The notes beneath the pieces are model-generated. The model saw only the letters and a list, made by a program, of their open reading frames with translations. It searched no databases and was not told the DNA's origin. Shown here piece after piece: positions 44,730 through 57,063 of a stretch of DNA of 64,000 nt. The stretch spans positions 4,249,501 through 4,313,500 of the forward strand of contig OZ004583.1 of assembly GCA_963924555.1 (NCBI GenBank). The letters run 5' to 3'. This DNA comes from Crambe crambe (Eukaryota > Porifera > Demospongiae > Poecilosclerida > Crambeidae). How positions within the stretch are numbered: the stretch's first letter is position 1; every line of letters starts with the position of its first letter. A program made the translations under genes and the position numbers.

Positions 44730-44808
44730 CCCACCAGTCCTTCGAGATCAGAGGTCAAGTCTAACTTGACAAGTCAGACTTGACCTCTGATCTCGAAGGA
44801 CTGGTGGG
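44730..44808. repeat. Perfect hairpin, 33 bp arms
   Basis: CCCACCAGTCCTTCGAGATC plus 13 more bases is exactly repeated inverted after a 13 nt loop (AACTTGACAAGTC), ending GGACTGGTGGG. It could be a very small foldback element or a fold in an RNA. No transcript evidence is available. Confidence 0.85.
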
Positions 44809-46510
44809 TTGTACCATGTGACCACCCTGTGCTTGTGTGTGACCAGTAGATCCTGATATAGCTTGTGTGTACTTGAGAAATTAATAGGTAGTGGACCTAG
44901 CATACGGTTGTATAAACTATAGGACCCAATAAAGAGTATAATAATAGCTTCCATCTGAGGGCCAGCCTCGTGGTATAAAGTGTACATACCCTGAATACAG
45001 GGGTGGCTTCATTTCAGGGATCCTGATTGGAGGGTGTATTTCATGCAATATTTATACATGTATGCAAGGAATAATTTTTATCCCAGTTAAAAATAGGGGC
45101 CCCATAGCAAGTTTGTTGGCTGTACTCTAATCACCACTACCATCTGCAACAAGATTAGACTCTTTTTCTTTTCAGAAACGAGAAGCTATAGGATACCCAC
45201 TAAAGTGACCACCAACTCTAAACCACTTACAACTGCATTTATTTTTTGATTTTATTACCTGAAGAGGAAGACGAGGTGGAGAGAAGATATTGTTCAGACT
45301 AGCTGACTAGTGGTGATCCAAGCTCGACATGGTCTTGGCACTCAAAGCCACACTTGGTGTTACTAAAGGTCTGCTGAGGATGGTTCCGCTCATCTAGAGA
45401 TTACTCCCCTGCATAACATCATCTGGTAAGGCCCTATAAGTTGTTATGGCCTTGCGACTGCATCATCTCTGTCTTGCTATATTTTATTTGAACTCTCTGT
45501 GTGTGACAACCAATCCTTAGCTAGCCCAGTCATAACTGATGTTTCATTTTTCAACTTTAGTTTGAGCTGTGTGTGTGTGTGTACCAGATGGCTCCTGGAG
45601 GAGAACCTGATTCTTGGAGACAAAAATACGACTGCTTACAGTTGTTTACAGCCGTTGAGGGCTCTAGGGGGTGTTTTGGGCTTCTGGAGGCATCCTGAGG
45701 CCAACCCCGAGGTTTTTGGGTGCTTTAGGGCTCCAGGCCATCCCAGAGATTTTGGGCCAGCCCTGGAACTCTCAGGACAGCATTAGCTGGGTCAAATTTC
45801 TAGCCCTAGGAGCGAAAGAGACATAAAATGGGCCCTAGAAAATAGCCCTAGCCCTACACAGACATCACAAAGAGCAATTTTTTATGCAGTGACATAATAT
45901 GCACAGTATGGGAGTGATTATAATGACTGTCTCCAGACATACATATCTAATTGTGGGCAAGCAAAATTCTACCAGGGGTGGGGGTGGCAGGGTAAAGTTA
46001 TGTTAGGGTCTTTGCTTCTTCAACCGGCAAGGGGTGCTTGGTGCTTCACTACTGCTTGCATCTCCCCAATTAGTAGCACTTGGAATGCATCCAAAACCTG
46101 AAATGCACTAAGTGCTGAGACTAATCCACAGGTGTGATCCTCATCGAATTCAACACAATTGAGGAATATCTATTACAGCACAATCCACAATCACAGTTGG
46201 ATGGCATTTAATTTATCTCACTTACCTATAAGCATCGGGGTGTGGTAATTTAATTTCTGTGGTCTGAGTGCAGCCTTCTTTGGAACGTCTTTGTCATCTC
46301 TGTGTTTTCCCAGTCTCAGCCAATTTTTTTTGGTCCCTGGTCTCTGGTCTATCAAGTGTGGTGGGGAGCTTGTTTTATCTGAATATAATTCTATGGCATT
46401 GTGTAACATTGTTAGCTAAAGGTACGTAAAGGTCAGATAGTTTTTTATGGGGCAACATTTTTGCTGCAAATATCATGTAGATCTGTTCCATGTTACCCCA
46501 CCCTAGTCTC
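44809..46510. other. No gene recognised
   Basis: Includes a relatively G-rich stretch at 45640-45780 (GGGCTCTAGGGGGTGTTTTG) and pieces resembling repeats. Open frames at 44748, 45499 and 46218 carry no recognisable domain. Confidence 0.4.
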
Positions 46511-46513
46511 GTG

Positions 46514-46561
46514 AGCCAGACTCAATTCTTTCCTTTTTTCGGAGAAAGAAAGAGTCTGGCC
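46514..46561. repeat. Short hairpin GCCAGACTC..GAGTCTGGC
   Basis: GCCAGACTCAATTCTTTCC is mirrored by GAAAGAAAGAGTCTGGC around a TTTTTTCGGA loop. It may be the end of a MITE that starts CTAGTCTCGTGAG at 46503. Confidence 0.6.
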
Positions 46562-47285
46562 AAACTGCACTGGACATTTGTTAGTACAGAGGTTTTCAGA
46601 TGCATGTGTGATAAATTCAAGCGAGCAAATATAAATGCAACAGTCTTAATTTTAGTGAGCATTAATTTTATTCTGCATTGCCGGCAAATTTTGTGTCAAC
46701 CAAGAAAACCTTTGTACTATGCCACAAAAATCGTGGCAGAAACACAGCGGGAATTTTAAACGTGACTTCACGTTATGTCATAATTAAATTGCAATGCCCG
46801 TGCCATTCCTAAGATGCTGAGTCGGCACAAATGAAACTTGGTCCAATCATAGATACGGTATGTTATGTGATGTTACATCCATACATTTTGCGCATGCTAT
46901 CCGTGCTGTAACTGCTCAATCGTCATAATACATTTTCTGAGGAAAGAGGTACAGACTTTGTGGGACTAGAGCTACAAGTGCAATCGCTTTTGCAATATTC
47001 TTCGATAGAAATTAAATTTCTTACTGGAATAGACTGAAATAGAGTATAATAACTGTTTTTGGTGTACCAAAGAGTTCATAGGCTTAGTAATTTGTGGGCT
47101 TACAACACAACTCGCATAAAACAGAACTCACATAAATTTCGAAGTCAAGTGTTAGGTATCTTTTAATAGTTTTCCTATTGGATAGTATGTTCTAGATTGA
47201 TTCATAGCTGTTAGTTTTCTTTTAATAGAGTGTTAAATCTTGGGGTTAAAATAATCATTATTACATTAATCTTATTATTAGGGTT
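46562..47285. other. No gene recognised
   Basis: AT-rich, no coding signal of interest before the P-element-like remnant. Confidence 0.4.
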
Positions 47286-48850
47286 GGATGCATGGAAGAA
47301 CTACAAAAGAAAGAAGCATGCCAGGGCTAGAGTGATTGCACAATCACAACACGACACTGATGCATTAATAAATGTTCCAGGTACTGTCTGACCTTTATCA
47401 GATAGTGAAAGACGACGAAAAGGTGAAGCAAGAGTATAATTTTCCAGTGCATCTTCTGGGAATAACAGAAAGAAGCTGCCAAAAGATCAGGTTGTGGAAT
47501 GGGCTGGCACCCTACCATGATCAGGTTTAAAAACCAGTCAAGCAAGGCTTATGAAGCTATATGAGAGTTCGGTTGTGCTCTGTGACTACACCAACCGTGT
47601 GAAAGCTTCTACAGGCCTTTCAGTTGAGGTGGACCGTCAACTTATGCAAGCCACAAGGTTGACAACGTATCATGGCCTGCAAAAATTAGTTGTTTTCCTT
47701 GCATGACACTGGAAAAATGATCTCGGTAAGGTGAGCAACCACCTGCCTAACAAGATGCTGCCGGGAAATGTAGTGCCCATCCATACCCATAGCTTTTGCC
47801 TTCAAGGCCACCAGGAAGAAGACAGGGTTTAGGCTAAGTCCATGATGGTGAGAGGCCATTATGATATGCATAATAATTCCCAGCTTCCATGTAAGAAAAT
47901 CACAGGTTCTCTACTTTTGGGATTGAAGGTAAAAGTAGTAGTAGTAGTCATCTCATCAAAGCAACTAGGAATCGTTGGGCCTAGAAGACTCTGGGTACAT
48001 AATTATAACAAATTATCAGTAGAATTATTAGTGGTATGATTGTAATACACAGAAAGATGGGCACTACATTTCCTGGCAGCATCTCGTGAATTTGTACGAG
48101 AGCGACAAAGGCAAGGCATCTGGCCTTTCTTTGGTGCCAAAGCTGAAGTTCGAGCACAATGCACGTAGATCTTGCTGCACAGGTTAGGATATAGTGATGT
48201 TAAAATTTGAAATTAGCAATTATGTTTATTGTAGGTGTTAAGTGAAAGTGTAAGTGATGCAGTGATGCTCACTGGAGAGAAAGGGACAATTGAGATGTAT
48301 CCAATTTTTTGATCTCCTGAATGTCGGGGAATTTTACTTTTGGAACAAGGAAGAAAAAAACCTTTCAGCATCCATATAGACAAGGTGATGATTTTAGATT
48401 GCATGTGAGAAAATAAAAAAGTTACATACTACTGCATGTAGTGGCTGGAAGAAGTACCTCGACAACTGGGAAGCAAGCCTTACACATTTGGAGAAGTCTG
48501 AGCAACAATGCAGGTTATTAAGTTCTTGATCTGAGAATGACAGGTAAAATATGCAAGCCGTAGCTATATAGAGTCATTATGCACAGTTAAATCTTTCTGT
48601 GGACTGGTGAGGCAGATCTTCTCCCTACCAGAGTTGAAAGGGCTTCCTACAACCAAGATCCCTCAGAAAATTTCTTTGGATGACAAAGAGGGGTCCATGT
48701 TTTGGAGTATTATCAAAACATACAGGCACTTCGTGTAGTTAATTCGCTATGTAGAGGTCCTGTGAAGGGAAATCGCCGTGGAACCAGAACAGAAGAGGTT
48801 GATACATCCACACCTCTTCCAAAAAGAAGAATGTCAAAGAAATAATAATA
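47286..48850 (+). pseudogene. P-element/THAP9-like transposase remnant
   Basis: Scattered, frame-shifted pieces follow the order of the catalytic and C-terminal parts of P-type transposases: LPKDQVVEWAGTLP (47470-47520); DGHYISWQHLVNLYESDKGK then SGLSLVPKLKFEH (48055-48165); LSESVSDAVMLTGEKGTIEM (48240-48298); LNVGEFYFWN, continued in another frame by FQHPYRQGDDFRLHVRK (48318-48410); CSGWKKYLDNWEASLTHLEK (48438-48500); ENFFG, a TGA, then QRGVHVLEYYQNIQALRVVN (48668-48740); and GNRRGTRTEE. At least three frameshifts and several stops are present. The segment 47690-47870 reads in the opposite direction: a second GHYIS.QHLV-like block is seen on the minus strand near 47760, so the copy is also rearranged. 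No THAP zinc finger was found. Confidence 0.7.
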
Positions 48851-48976
48851 ATCATCCGACATGTATAAACCCTCCTCTGTCTACCACTCATCTGAAGGTG
48901 AGCACTTCCTTCATAATTAAAATTAATTATTGTTATAAAATCTCACCAATATCTTCTTCCATTTCTTAACAAAGCA

Positions 48977-49159
48977 TCATCTCTTTTTTGTGTGGATGTG
49001 ATGACCTTTTCTTTGAGGGATCGAATAACAACCTGCCATGTACTGCAGGGCATTCATTTCCAATGGTGTTACAGGAACGACTGCTCCACTGTATAAGGAC
49101 ACTTGATTAGAGCTTCCATCATTTTGTCTGTGATAAATTCTCTGCGCAAGAACAGGCAT
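48977..49159 (-). pseudogene. Possible C-terminal exon of the neighbouring transposase-like gene
   Basis: A minus-strand frame reads VSLYSGAVVPVTPLEMNALQ then YMAGCYSIPQRKGHHIH. The TPLEMNALQYMAG pattern resembles a segment I associate with transposase-derived proteins of this kind. It lies in the right orientation, 1.2 kb downstream of the recognised exons. The link is tentative. Confidence 0.3.
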
Positions 49160-50290
49160 CTATAGCTAGCTAGAGAGGAAGACTAGACTCTAAAACTTGA
49201 GATACAGAATCTCTCATTAATTTGTAGTAGTCTCTTTGGAAGAACTTGAGGACCTTAAAGAAGCCATTCAGTAACTATGCATTCATATCTCGTGCCAAAA
49301 TTTCCCGGCAAACACGGATAGCACGCACATGGTAGTATTAAGTTTCCAATCCTAATATCTATGGTCCAATGAAGTTTGGCCATTAGAACGAGTCTGGCCT
49401 GCCATTCTGTAATCATATCTGTACCATTTTTAACAGTACATGCTCACCTCAAAGATAGTGAACAGCCACGTTCTTAGCTATTAGGAGTACACCATTTGGC
49501 GTGTAAGGTAGATTGGGGTAACTGTGGACACTCTTACTACAAAGATAGAGTACCTTTTGAGCTAAACATGATAGGTGTGACTTATTAATTAATATTGGCT
49601 ACAATTTGCTCATGCGTAGTATGCAGAAATCCCTTTCAGGATAATTTGGGACACTGCAATTTTGACGAAGCTTAAACAGCGCACTATGCATGTTTTGCCA
49701 CTTCTTGAGATCATTATGCAGTATTATCTCAGTTAGTAGAATATTGATAAATCAGTAAGCTTGAAGTTAGTTTATTAAGTTTTTCTTGTGTGTTTAGGGC
49801 TGCAACAGAGTAACCAAAGCACTCTAGACTGGCTTTAGAGACAAAGCTTTATGTGAAGATTGAACCAGCATTATAAGAGTCCGGCTGTGGAGAGGTAAAG
49901 CAGAAGTAGTTGTTTTAAGTTCCAGGTTAAAGCCCATTAGCTTTTTGTAAAGCCTAAAGGGTGGCCGCACACTCGCCCATGCATGGTTGCTAGGGAAAAC
50001 TATCTTGAAAACTACTTACAGTAGGAACTTCAAACAAGCACAGGCGTGTGGAGCACTACAGAACTACTACACATACCAAAGTTGAAGGAAGGCAGACAAT
50101 TTTTAAGGAAGATATGAGCAATCTCATCCTCGACCTAAACGACATTATACACTAAAGTTCTATGGCCGATTTTTGCTCTACAGGCTCCTAAGCTAGCTGC
50201 TATTAGAATTACGTTTAGCTTTTGTTGATTTACAATTTACTTTTCTATCTACCCACTATATAGCACCGTGTTCTAGACTGTATATGCACA
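49160..50290. other. No gene recognised
   Basis: AT-rich spacer between the possible C-terminal exon and the exonuclease exons. A phrase TTGGGGTAACTGTGGACA near 49512 and TTTGGGACACTGCAATTT near 49648 look repeat-derived. Confidence 0.35.
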
Positions 50291-50329
50291 AAAGCAAAAA
50301 TTAATTTTTTTCACCTTACCTGACCCCAG

Positions 50330-53098
50330 TTCCATGTAACATAAGAGCCCAGTCCTGCTTCTTGAGAGAGCGAATGGAGAGTTTGGAGAGGCACCTAACC
50401 ATGGAAGGATGAGTGATGACCTTCTCCATGGGGAGCATATCAGGTAAAGCCCTGTGAGCTCCTGTAATATAGTAATAGTCATAAATCAACTATGATCTAG
50501 TTGTGTATATCAAGGTATACCATCTATCTCAATGTGTTTATGTAGCTTTTCCATCCAAAGTTGTTCCATGAAGAATCTTGTCCCCATCCTTCTTCATCTA
50601 ATATAAAAGATATAAGTTTTCTACGTGGGATACATGAAATACCTTCTGTAGGAGTGGCAACGTATCACTGATGGATATTAGACTTTGAAAGTCCCAGGTC
50701 CTGAGGATGTCTTTCCACTTCAGCAAAAAGGATGGGAAAACCAAACATGAAGCCATTGTGAGCTACTAGGATGGGATAGTGGCGTATGTGTGTGACATCA
50801 CTGACATGTGAGGTGGTGGTAGCAAGCCAATTGAGGAATAGAGGGAAGACGGCAGAAAGAGGCATCTCACTCCGGAGCATGGAGGTGGTGATACCTGTGA
50901 CCTTGGTAACTTTGAATGAAATTAGAAGATATCAATAATAATTATTATTAGTGCAGTACCGACTGCTGGGATTCGTCTTGATATCTTCACCAGACTGGAG
51001 AACTCAGTGGTACAGGAGAAGCAACAACTTTGGCGGATATATCAGTGATGTGATCGTTGTAGGTGCTGAACCCTGTTGTCTCACAGTCATAGAAGATCAG
51101 AAGAGGTTGTGCATTGTCACCGCTATCCTTCTCTGACTGATCGACTTCAGGAACACATTATAGGATCAAGGTCAGCTGATGTAGGTGCCTCTGTTGTACT
51201 CTCTGAATCTCCCTGGCCATTCCTAACATACTCCCCAACTGCACATCCCATCCCTTGCATTCTTGCCATGTACACCTTCTCCTGCTCATAGCGTGCCTCT
51301 TTCACCCTCTTTTGCAGGTTCCTATGAGATGTATCCATTTTATTACCAAATCTAGAAATTGGCATTTACCTCTTGTGGAGATTTCAACTGAAGTTGCTGG
51401 CAGGTCCACACCCATCAGGATAAGGGAGAACACTTTCTATACTGGACCCAGGTTCTATTAAAAAGAGTGTAAGTCACTGTTATACTATTTCTATGTGGTA
51501 CCTTGTGACAGATGGCCATATTTGTCTTGCAGACATAGTGCTGATGACTCAAATCTGTGTGTTTGCCCCTGTACACAAGTGCCAAAGCATGAAAACCTTC
51601 CATAGTGTTAGTGGTCAGCCTCCCATGGTCCAAGATGTAATCCTGGGGATGATCAGCCATGTTTTTCAGGAGGATTTTGAAGGCATCTGTCTGGGCCTTG
51701 CATGTGAATACCACTTCACTACTGTATGGACGTCCATCCCTATTGAACTGAAGGAGAATTAGGACTCATTAATTAGAAACATGAAGAAACTTGTACCTTA
51801 TCATGGGGATGTGTGGACATCAAGGCAATAATGGGTGTGAAAATTCAGGACTGCTTGATCATCGGACTCCTGCACCTTCCCTGAAGAAATCAAATTACTG
51901 AGAGCTGCCTTGCAGTGCTTCAGAAGTTCTTCCGTCATCTGCTTGCAATGGAAACCATCAGCTCTGCACTGAAGTGGAAAGAGTAAGTTTAAAAAACACA
52001 TTTATATTAAACAACCTTACTTACATTTGCTCCTCTTTATCCTCTCCAGATCTTTGTGTATGTTCTTTGCACAGTGGTTGGAGCAATATGTGATCATCCC
52101 CTCTGGAAAGTGCTGGCAAAAAATCGCAATTGTCGATGAGTCCTTGTTGGTGATGATTTCCTTTATTATGAATCCTGCATCTTTCACCTTTCCAAGGACG
52201 TCGTCAAACATGTCATCCTTCACTCCGCCAGAGGTACCCTCTCAGTTGTGCCCTGGACCTCTTTTAGTGCGGTGGGTAAACCATGCTATGTCACCAGTGG
52301 AGAAATCATGGATAGTGGCAGAAGCATGGTTGGAATAGTGGCCCCGAGTCAGGTAGATTCTATCAAATGATGCAACCCATTTCTTCTTGTCACCCCTCTG
52401 CACTATTCATTGCTGTACCTGACTACAAGACCACTCCGCCAACTGAGTGATATGTTCCTCGCGCTTTACCATGATTCGCATCCACTGTGTATGCGAACAA
52501 GGTGGGAGTCCCAATAATCCGGCTAGTCTGACATACTCTACATGCAGATGATTGGTGATGAGAAATGACAGTACTGTTTCCATGAACAAGTGGAGCCATG
52601 AATGTGGAGAGTTTCGGCCCAATGCTGCTGTTTGATATGTATTCCGAGAGGGTAGTAACATTGGAACCCCATCCCAACTTTCTCTGCCATTTGTACTAGC
52701 TGCTCTATTTGTCAGCTGATTGGATGAGATTAGGATGCATCACCACAGGAGAAAGTTGATTGTTGAGAGTTGGACTGTCGAGGGAAGATAGATTGTCGAG
52801 AGACTTGGAAGCTGGATCGAGGGACTCTGAAGCTGGATCATTGAGGGACTCGGAAGCTGGATTGAGGGACTCGAAAGCTGGATAGTCAAGGAAATTCAGG
52901 GATTCAGAAGCTAGATCAATGAGGGAATCCTTCTGGGGGAGAGGAAACTGAATCACCAAGGGATTCTGAGAGGGAAGAAACTGGATCGTTGAGGGATGGT
53001 GGAACTGGAAGGTCTGATTCTACAACATCTTGCTCATTCACATACTCTGCAACAATGTAGCTAGTGATAATGTTTATATACCTCTCCTGGCATTCCAT
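50330..53098 (-). pseudogene. Transposase-like protein joined to a TREX-type DEDDh exonuclease, degraded
   Basis: Read from 53098 downward: an N-terminal low-complexity segment of SLNDPASESLDPASKSL repeats (52770-52930); KLGWGSNVTTLSEYISNSSI and STFMAPLVHGN with paired Cys (CRVCQTS) near 52560-52670; KWVASFDRIYLTRGHYSNHA near 52350; FTHRTKRGPGHN, a stop, EGTSGGVKDDMFDDVLGKVK near 52230; TNKDSSTIAIFCQHFP and MITYCSNHCAKNIHKDLE near 52060-52130; MEGFHALALVYRGKHTDLSH and CKTNMAICHK near 51500-51600; and RYEQEKVYMARMQ near 51290. Then a 3'-5' exonuclease domain: motif I FYDCETTGFSTYNDHITDIS (51050-51110), KVTGITTSML (50890), motif II VAHNGFMFGFPIL (50740) and motif III GAHRALPD (50450). Motif II has Gly where TREX-like enzymes have Asp. 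Several frame breaks and one W-to-stop make this a pseudogene. I recall this fused family only as uncharacterised metazoan, possibly Mutator-like, proteins. Confidence 0.6.
52770..52930 (-). repeat. In-gene minisatellite coding (S/A)SESLD/N repeats
   Basis: Units of 24-33 nt based on AAGCTGGATCGAGGGACTCG (plus strand) encode Ser/Glu/Asp/Leu-rich repeats in the N-terminal tail of the transposase-like gene. Unit length varies in multiples of three within the open frame. Confidence 0.7.
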
Positions 53099-54513
53099 TT
53101 CCTCTTCTTGTTTACTATACTACTACTATAAGAACCATGCCGTTCCGCTCGCGCGGTCGATGTCAGGTACGGATCTTTATAATTAAAACCTTAAATAGCT
53201 GAAGAGACAGAAGAAACACAATGGAACGATTGATACCAATTCGAAGTTAAATAATCAACTTCTTTTAATGGAAGGTAAGCTTAAGCTTAGCCTATGAAGG
53301 TGGTTTTGTCTACTTATGGCAATTTCTAAGGTTGGATACGGGGATAAACTATGCTATTAAACTAGATGTTAATTATTATGTTGCATGGAAACTTGAGCGA
53401 CGTTGTGACAGTGAATAATGTCCCCTGAGACTAAAGCCGTGTTTACACGCGCCCAACCCAGGTTGAGATTAAATCCAGACTCCAACCCACCTAATTGATG
53501 TGGGTTGGGCTACCTGGATTGGAATCCGGGTTGGCATCATTCCCACACAAAGCGAATCTGGGTCAAATCCGGGTTGAAACCCCCGGGGCTTAAGTTGTTG
53601 TACCCTGGACAAATACCCTAGGAAAATCGTCCACCTAGGACACATCACCCCCCCCCCCCCCAGTGAAAAAGTCCCCCACTTTTTAGTGAGAAGAATATTA
53701 TCGAGAACATACATGATAGGCTAGCTAGCTAAAATCATACGACAAACACTACAAACATGATAGAGCCAAACAGATATTTGAAAACCATTCTTGTAAATAA
53801 CTTTGTCTGGTTATTATTATACATGGTACCACTTTCTGGAGTTAGCATTGCTGCAGTTAAGAACCCTATATTTCAGGCGTGCTGCAGTTGTAGTACATTT
53901 CAAAGTCATCAAAAAATCACGAGTATAATTTTTTAAAATAACACATGTAGCCAGTAGCTTATTCCTACCTTCAGATTTAGAGTAAAGCATACTGCTTGCC
54001 AAGTGTCATTCCCAGACCAATTATTTGCCTTTTATTATAACATTGGCCATGGTTTCATGTAGAGTCTCACATAGCCAGAGCCCTTTTTCCAGGGTTCTGG
54101 CTATCCGAGACTAGGTGGCACATGGGATACTATGGATTTGAAAGTACCAGAACATCAGATAGATCAGATATTATTGATTCACTTACCCCAACTGAGATAT
54201 GGAACCATCTTTTTCTGTGGCATGGATGAATTAGATGCTTACACATAATAGAACAAAGTGGGTGGGGTCATAAAAAGATAAACATTAATCATACCTAGCT
54301 AAATGATCAATGATTCCCCCTGTCACACAATTGGGATACATACCTTAGTCCCAGTATCCCTTTGGTCTGATTGCTGCCTGGCTACAATGTTCTGTGTTTT
54401 ACTCGAGCAATACTTGTCCAGCAAGCTGTTTAAGCAAGGCATTCTGCAAGCCTTCAGAGTCTTTTGGTCCACCCATTTATTATCTGTTGTGTTTTGCTGA
54501 TTTATTAGAGTAT
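53099..54513. other. Intergenic; MITE-like block and C homopolymer; probable KLHL18 5' region
   Basis: 53430-53600 holds CCGTGTTTACACGCGCCCAA with several CAACCCAGGTT/GGGTTGG inverted strings, resembling a MITE. A run of about 14 C lies at 53648-53661. TTTTGCTGATTTATTAG just before 54512 is a plausible 3' splice site, so a 5' untranslated exon may lie upstream. No other gene recognised. Confidence 0.45.
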
Positions 54514-57063
54514 ATGATGGATGCAAGGCAAGACAAGAATGACTACCATTGGTATAAGCCGAAAGATCACTTTCTTGACATATTCTCACAACTTTCAAAG
54601 CTGAAGAACAATGACCAACTTTGTGACATTTCCATAGCAGTTTCTGACAAATTGTACAGAGCTCACAAAATAATTTTGATCTCAGCATCACCATACTTCA
54701 GGGCAATGTTTCTTTCAGGACTAGCAGAGTCACATAAAGATACAGTTGTTTTACAAGACATTGATTCAGAGGCCTTTGAAGCTATTTTGAACATGATATA
54801 TAATGGTAAAATTCTAATCTCAGTCAGCACAGTTCAGTCTATCCTACGTGCTGCAAGCATTTTCCAGATTGATCACTTGAAACAAGCATGCTCAGACTTC
54901 CTAGCAAAGCAACTTTCTCCCAATAACTGCTTGGGGATAAAGGCATTCGCTGAAGCACATGGATGCTGTGTGCTGATGGAACTAGCCCATCGACATGCTC
55001 TCTCTAGATTCACTGAAGTTTCTCGCTCTGAGGAGTTTCTGTCACTTGATTTAGAACAAGTTACTGATCTGCTGAGTCGTGATAATCTCAGAGTTAACGG
55101 TGAAGAGGATGTTTATGATGCTGCAGTGGGTTGGATTAATTACTGCATCGAGAAGCGAGTATGCTATATCTCAACTCTCATGCAAATAGTTCGGCTACCA
55201 TTGCTGTCTCCAGCTGTGCTTGCTGATAAAGTCAAATCCAATGAATTTATTAATAGCAGTTTGGAGTGTAGGGACTTGATTGATGAAGCTTTAATTTCTT
55301 ATCACCTTTTACCAGAAAGAAGAGACAGTATACCAGTTGAAAGGACCACTGTCCGTAAATGTTACTATGACATGGGGATAATTTATGCTGTGGGAGGCTT
55401 AAATTCGTTAGGTGGGACCTTATCATCAGTTGAAAGGTCAGTTAGACAACTCTCTTTATCCCATTAGGCTGCAGATTGTAGTCATAGCACTTGTAATTTT
55501 GTGTGAATGTGCCGTGTTTTGAAACATAATGCTGTAGTGTTTCTGTTTGTTTGTTTGTTTGTTATTATTTGTAGATACGACTCAAGCAAGGGGCAGTGGG
55601 AGAATTCTGATCCAATGCAAACCTTACGGAGTCGGGTGGGTGTGGCAGTGGTCCAAAAAAAGCTGTATGTATTTGGTGGGTACGATGGCTCTTCAAGGTT
55701 GAACACAGTAGAATGTTATCACCCTCAGGTACGTACATAATTACTAGTACTAAATGTAGGAACTAAAACTCTTCTAAGACTCACTGGTCAAGTAGAGCAC
55801 TTGGCAGTACTGATTGGTCAAGTAGACAGAGAAAACAAATCTTGAGGAAGAACTACATAATATGTGTGTATACGTATAATACACCAGTTTTTGATAGTCG
55901 ACCAACCAACATGTGACAGTTATAAATAGGAGAGTATCTGCTGCAGTGACAATAAAACCTTATTCATTTTTGCAGGAGGAAAAGTGGGAATTGAAGTCTC
56001 CAATGGGCACTAAACGGAGTGCTTTAAGTACTGCTGTATTGGGGGAAGATATATATGTGATTGGAGGTTATGATGGCAACAGTGGCCTGTGCACTGTTGA
56101 AGTGTACGTGAGTAGAGAGGATGGGGAGCAGCTAAAATGAATTGGATATTAATTTTGTTGAATACTGTCCTTAGAGAAGTCTGATGTGTTTTTGTTTGTT
56201 TGTCTGTATTTAGGTACAGCACATCTCAGAATCAGTGGTCTGTTGCTCCATCAATGCATACATGCCGCAGTGCTGCTGGTGCTGCTGTCTTAGAGAACTA
56301 TATTTATGTAGTGGGTAAGTAGTGTTCAGTGATGTGTTGCATAAGAAATTATTATGTACATTAAATTTTAGGTGGTCATGATGGTCTATCGATATTCAGC
56401 ACAGTTGAAGTATATGATCCAGCTGAGAAGGTATGGACTATGGTGACCCCTATGTTCACTCGCAGATGCAGAGTTGGTGTAACTACTGCAAGAGGAAAGT
56501 TATTTAGGTGAATAATTCTTCCTCTATGGTCCTGCTCTTTACCTCAAAAATTTTTTCCTGGCATAAATGTATGTGATAATTTGTGTGTAGTGTAGGAGGC
56601 TATGATGGACAAGTGTTTCTCAATACTGCTGAGTGTTATGATCCTTCATCAAACCAGTGGACAATAGTCAATCCAATGACTTGCCGAAGAAGTGAGACTG
56701 TTTCCTCTCATACAGTTACCATAATATCATATAATCACATTTGACTTCAGCCTGTACATTTGTTGAAGTGATAAATCCAACCCCTACCTGGGATGCCTTG
56801 TAGATTATGATAATCAGCCAGATAAATTTTTATCTCCAATAATTATGGCTAGTGATATGGCCTTACAGTACCCTCTCTGCACTGCAGGTCGTGTTGGTGT
56901 GGCGTCTATAGCTCATCAAATTTATGCCATAGGTGGGTACGATGGCCTCTCCAACCTCAGTTCAGTGGAGATATATGATTTGGACAAAGAAGAATGGACC
57001 ACAGGTCCACCAATGAACCGACACCAGGGTGGAGTGGGGGTGGCAGTTCTTCCATTGGACTGA
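54514..57063 (+). CDS. KLHL18: Kelch-like protein 18 (BTB-BACK-Kelch), seven coding exons
   Basis: Substrate adaptor for CUL3-RING ubiquitin ligases by family. The start chosen is ATG 54514 ([12 protein letters not shown], second Met of MM at 54517 possible), directly after a likely acceptor TTTATTAG. Exons: 54514-55436, 55575-55728, 55976-56103, 56214-56314, 56372-56507, 56591-56691, 56888-57063; all junctions are GT..AG and keep frame. Exon 1 carries the BTB fold ([32 protein letters not shown], about residues 35-140) and BACK domain (to about 270). Then six Kelch blades, each with a GG pair: [54 protein letters not shown]. The end is [11 protein letters not shown]. Blade order, [26 protein letters not shown] and the HEGGVGV-like tail match KLHL18 better than other KLHL members. 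About 600 residues, a normal length. No lesion seen. Confidence 0.9.

Noticed and set aside
53469-53714. 81-residue minus-strand frame
   Set aside because: It spans a MITE-like block and a C homopolymer. No protein similarity is recognised.
54394-54513. Upstream ATG at 54394 as the KLHL18 start
   Set aside because: The extra 40 residues (MFYSSNTCPASCLSKAF...) do not resemble a KLHL N-terminus, and a good splice acceptor TTTATTAG lies just before the ATG at 54514.
54323-54694. 123-residue minus-strand frame over the KLHL18 start
   Set aside because: It is antisense to the BTB exon and explained by its codon composition.
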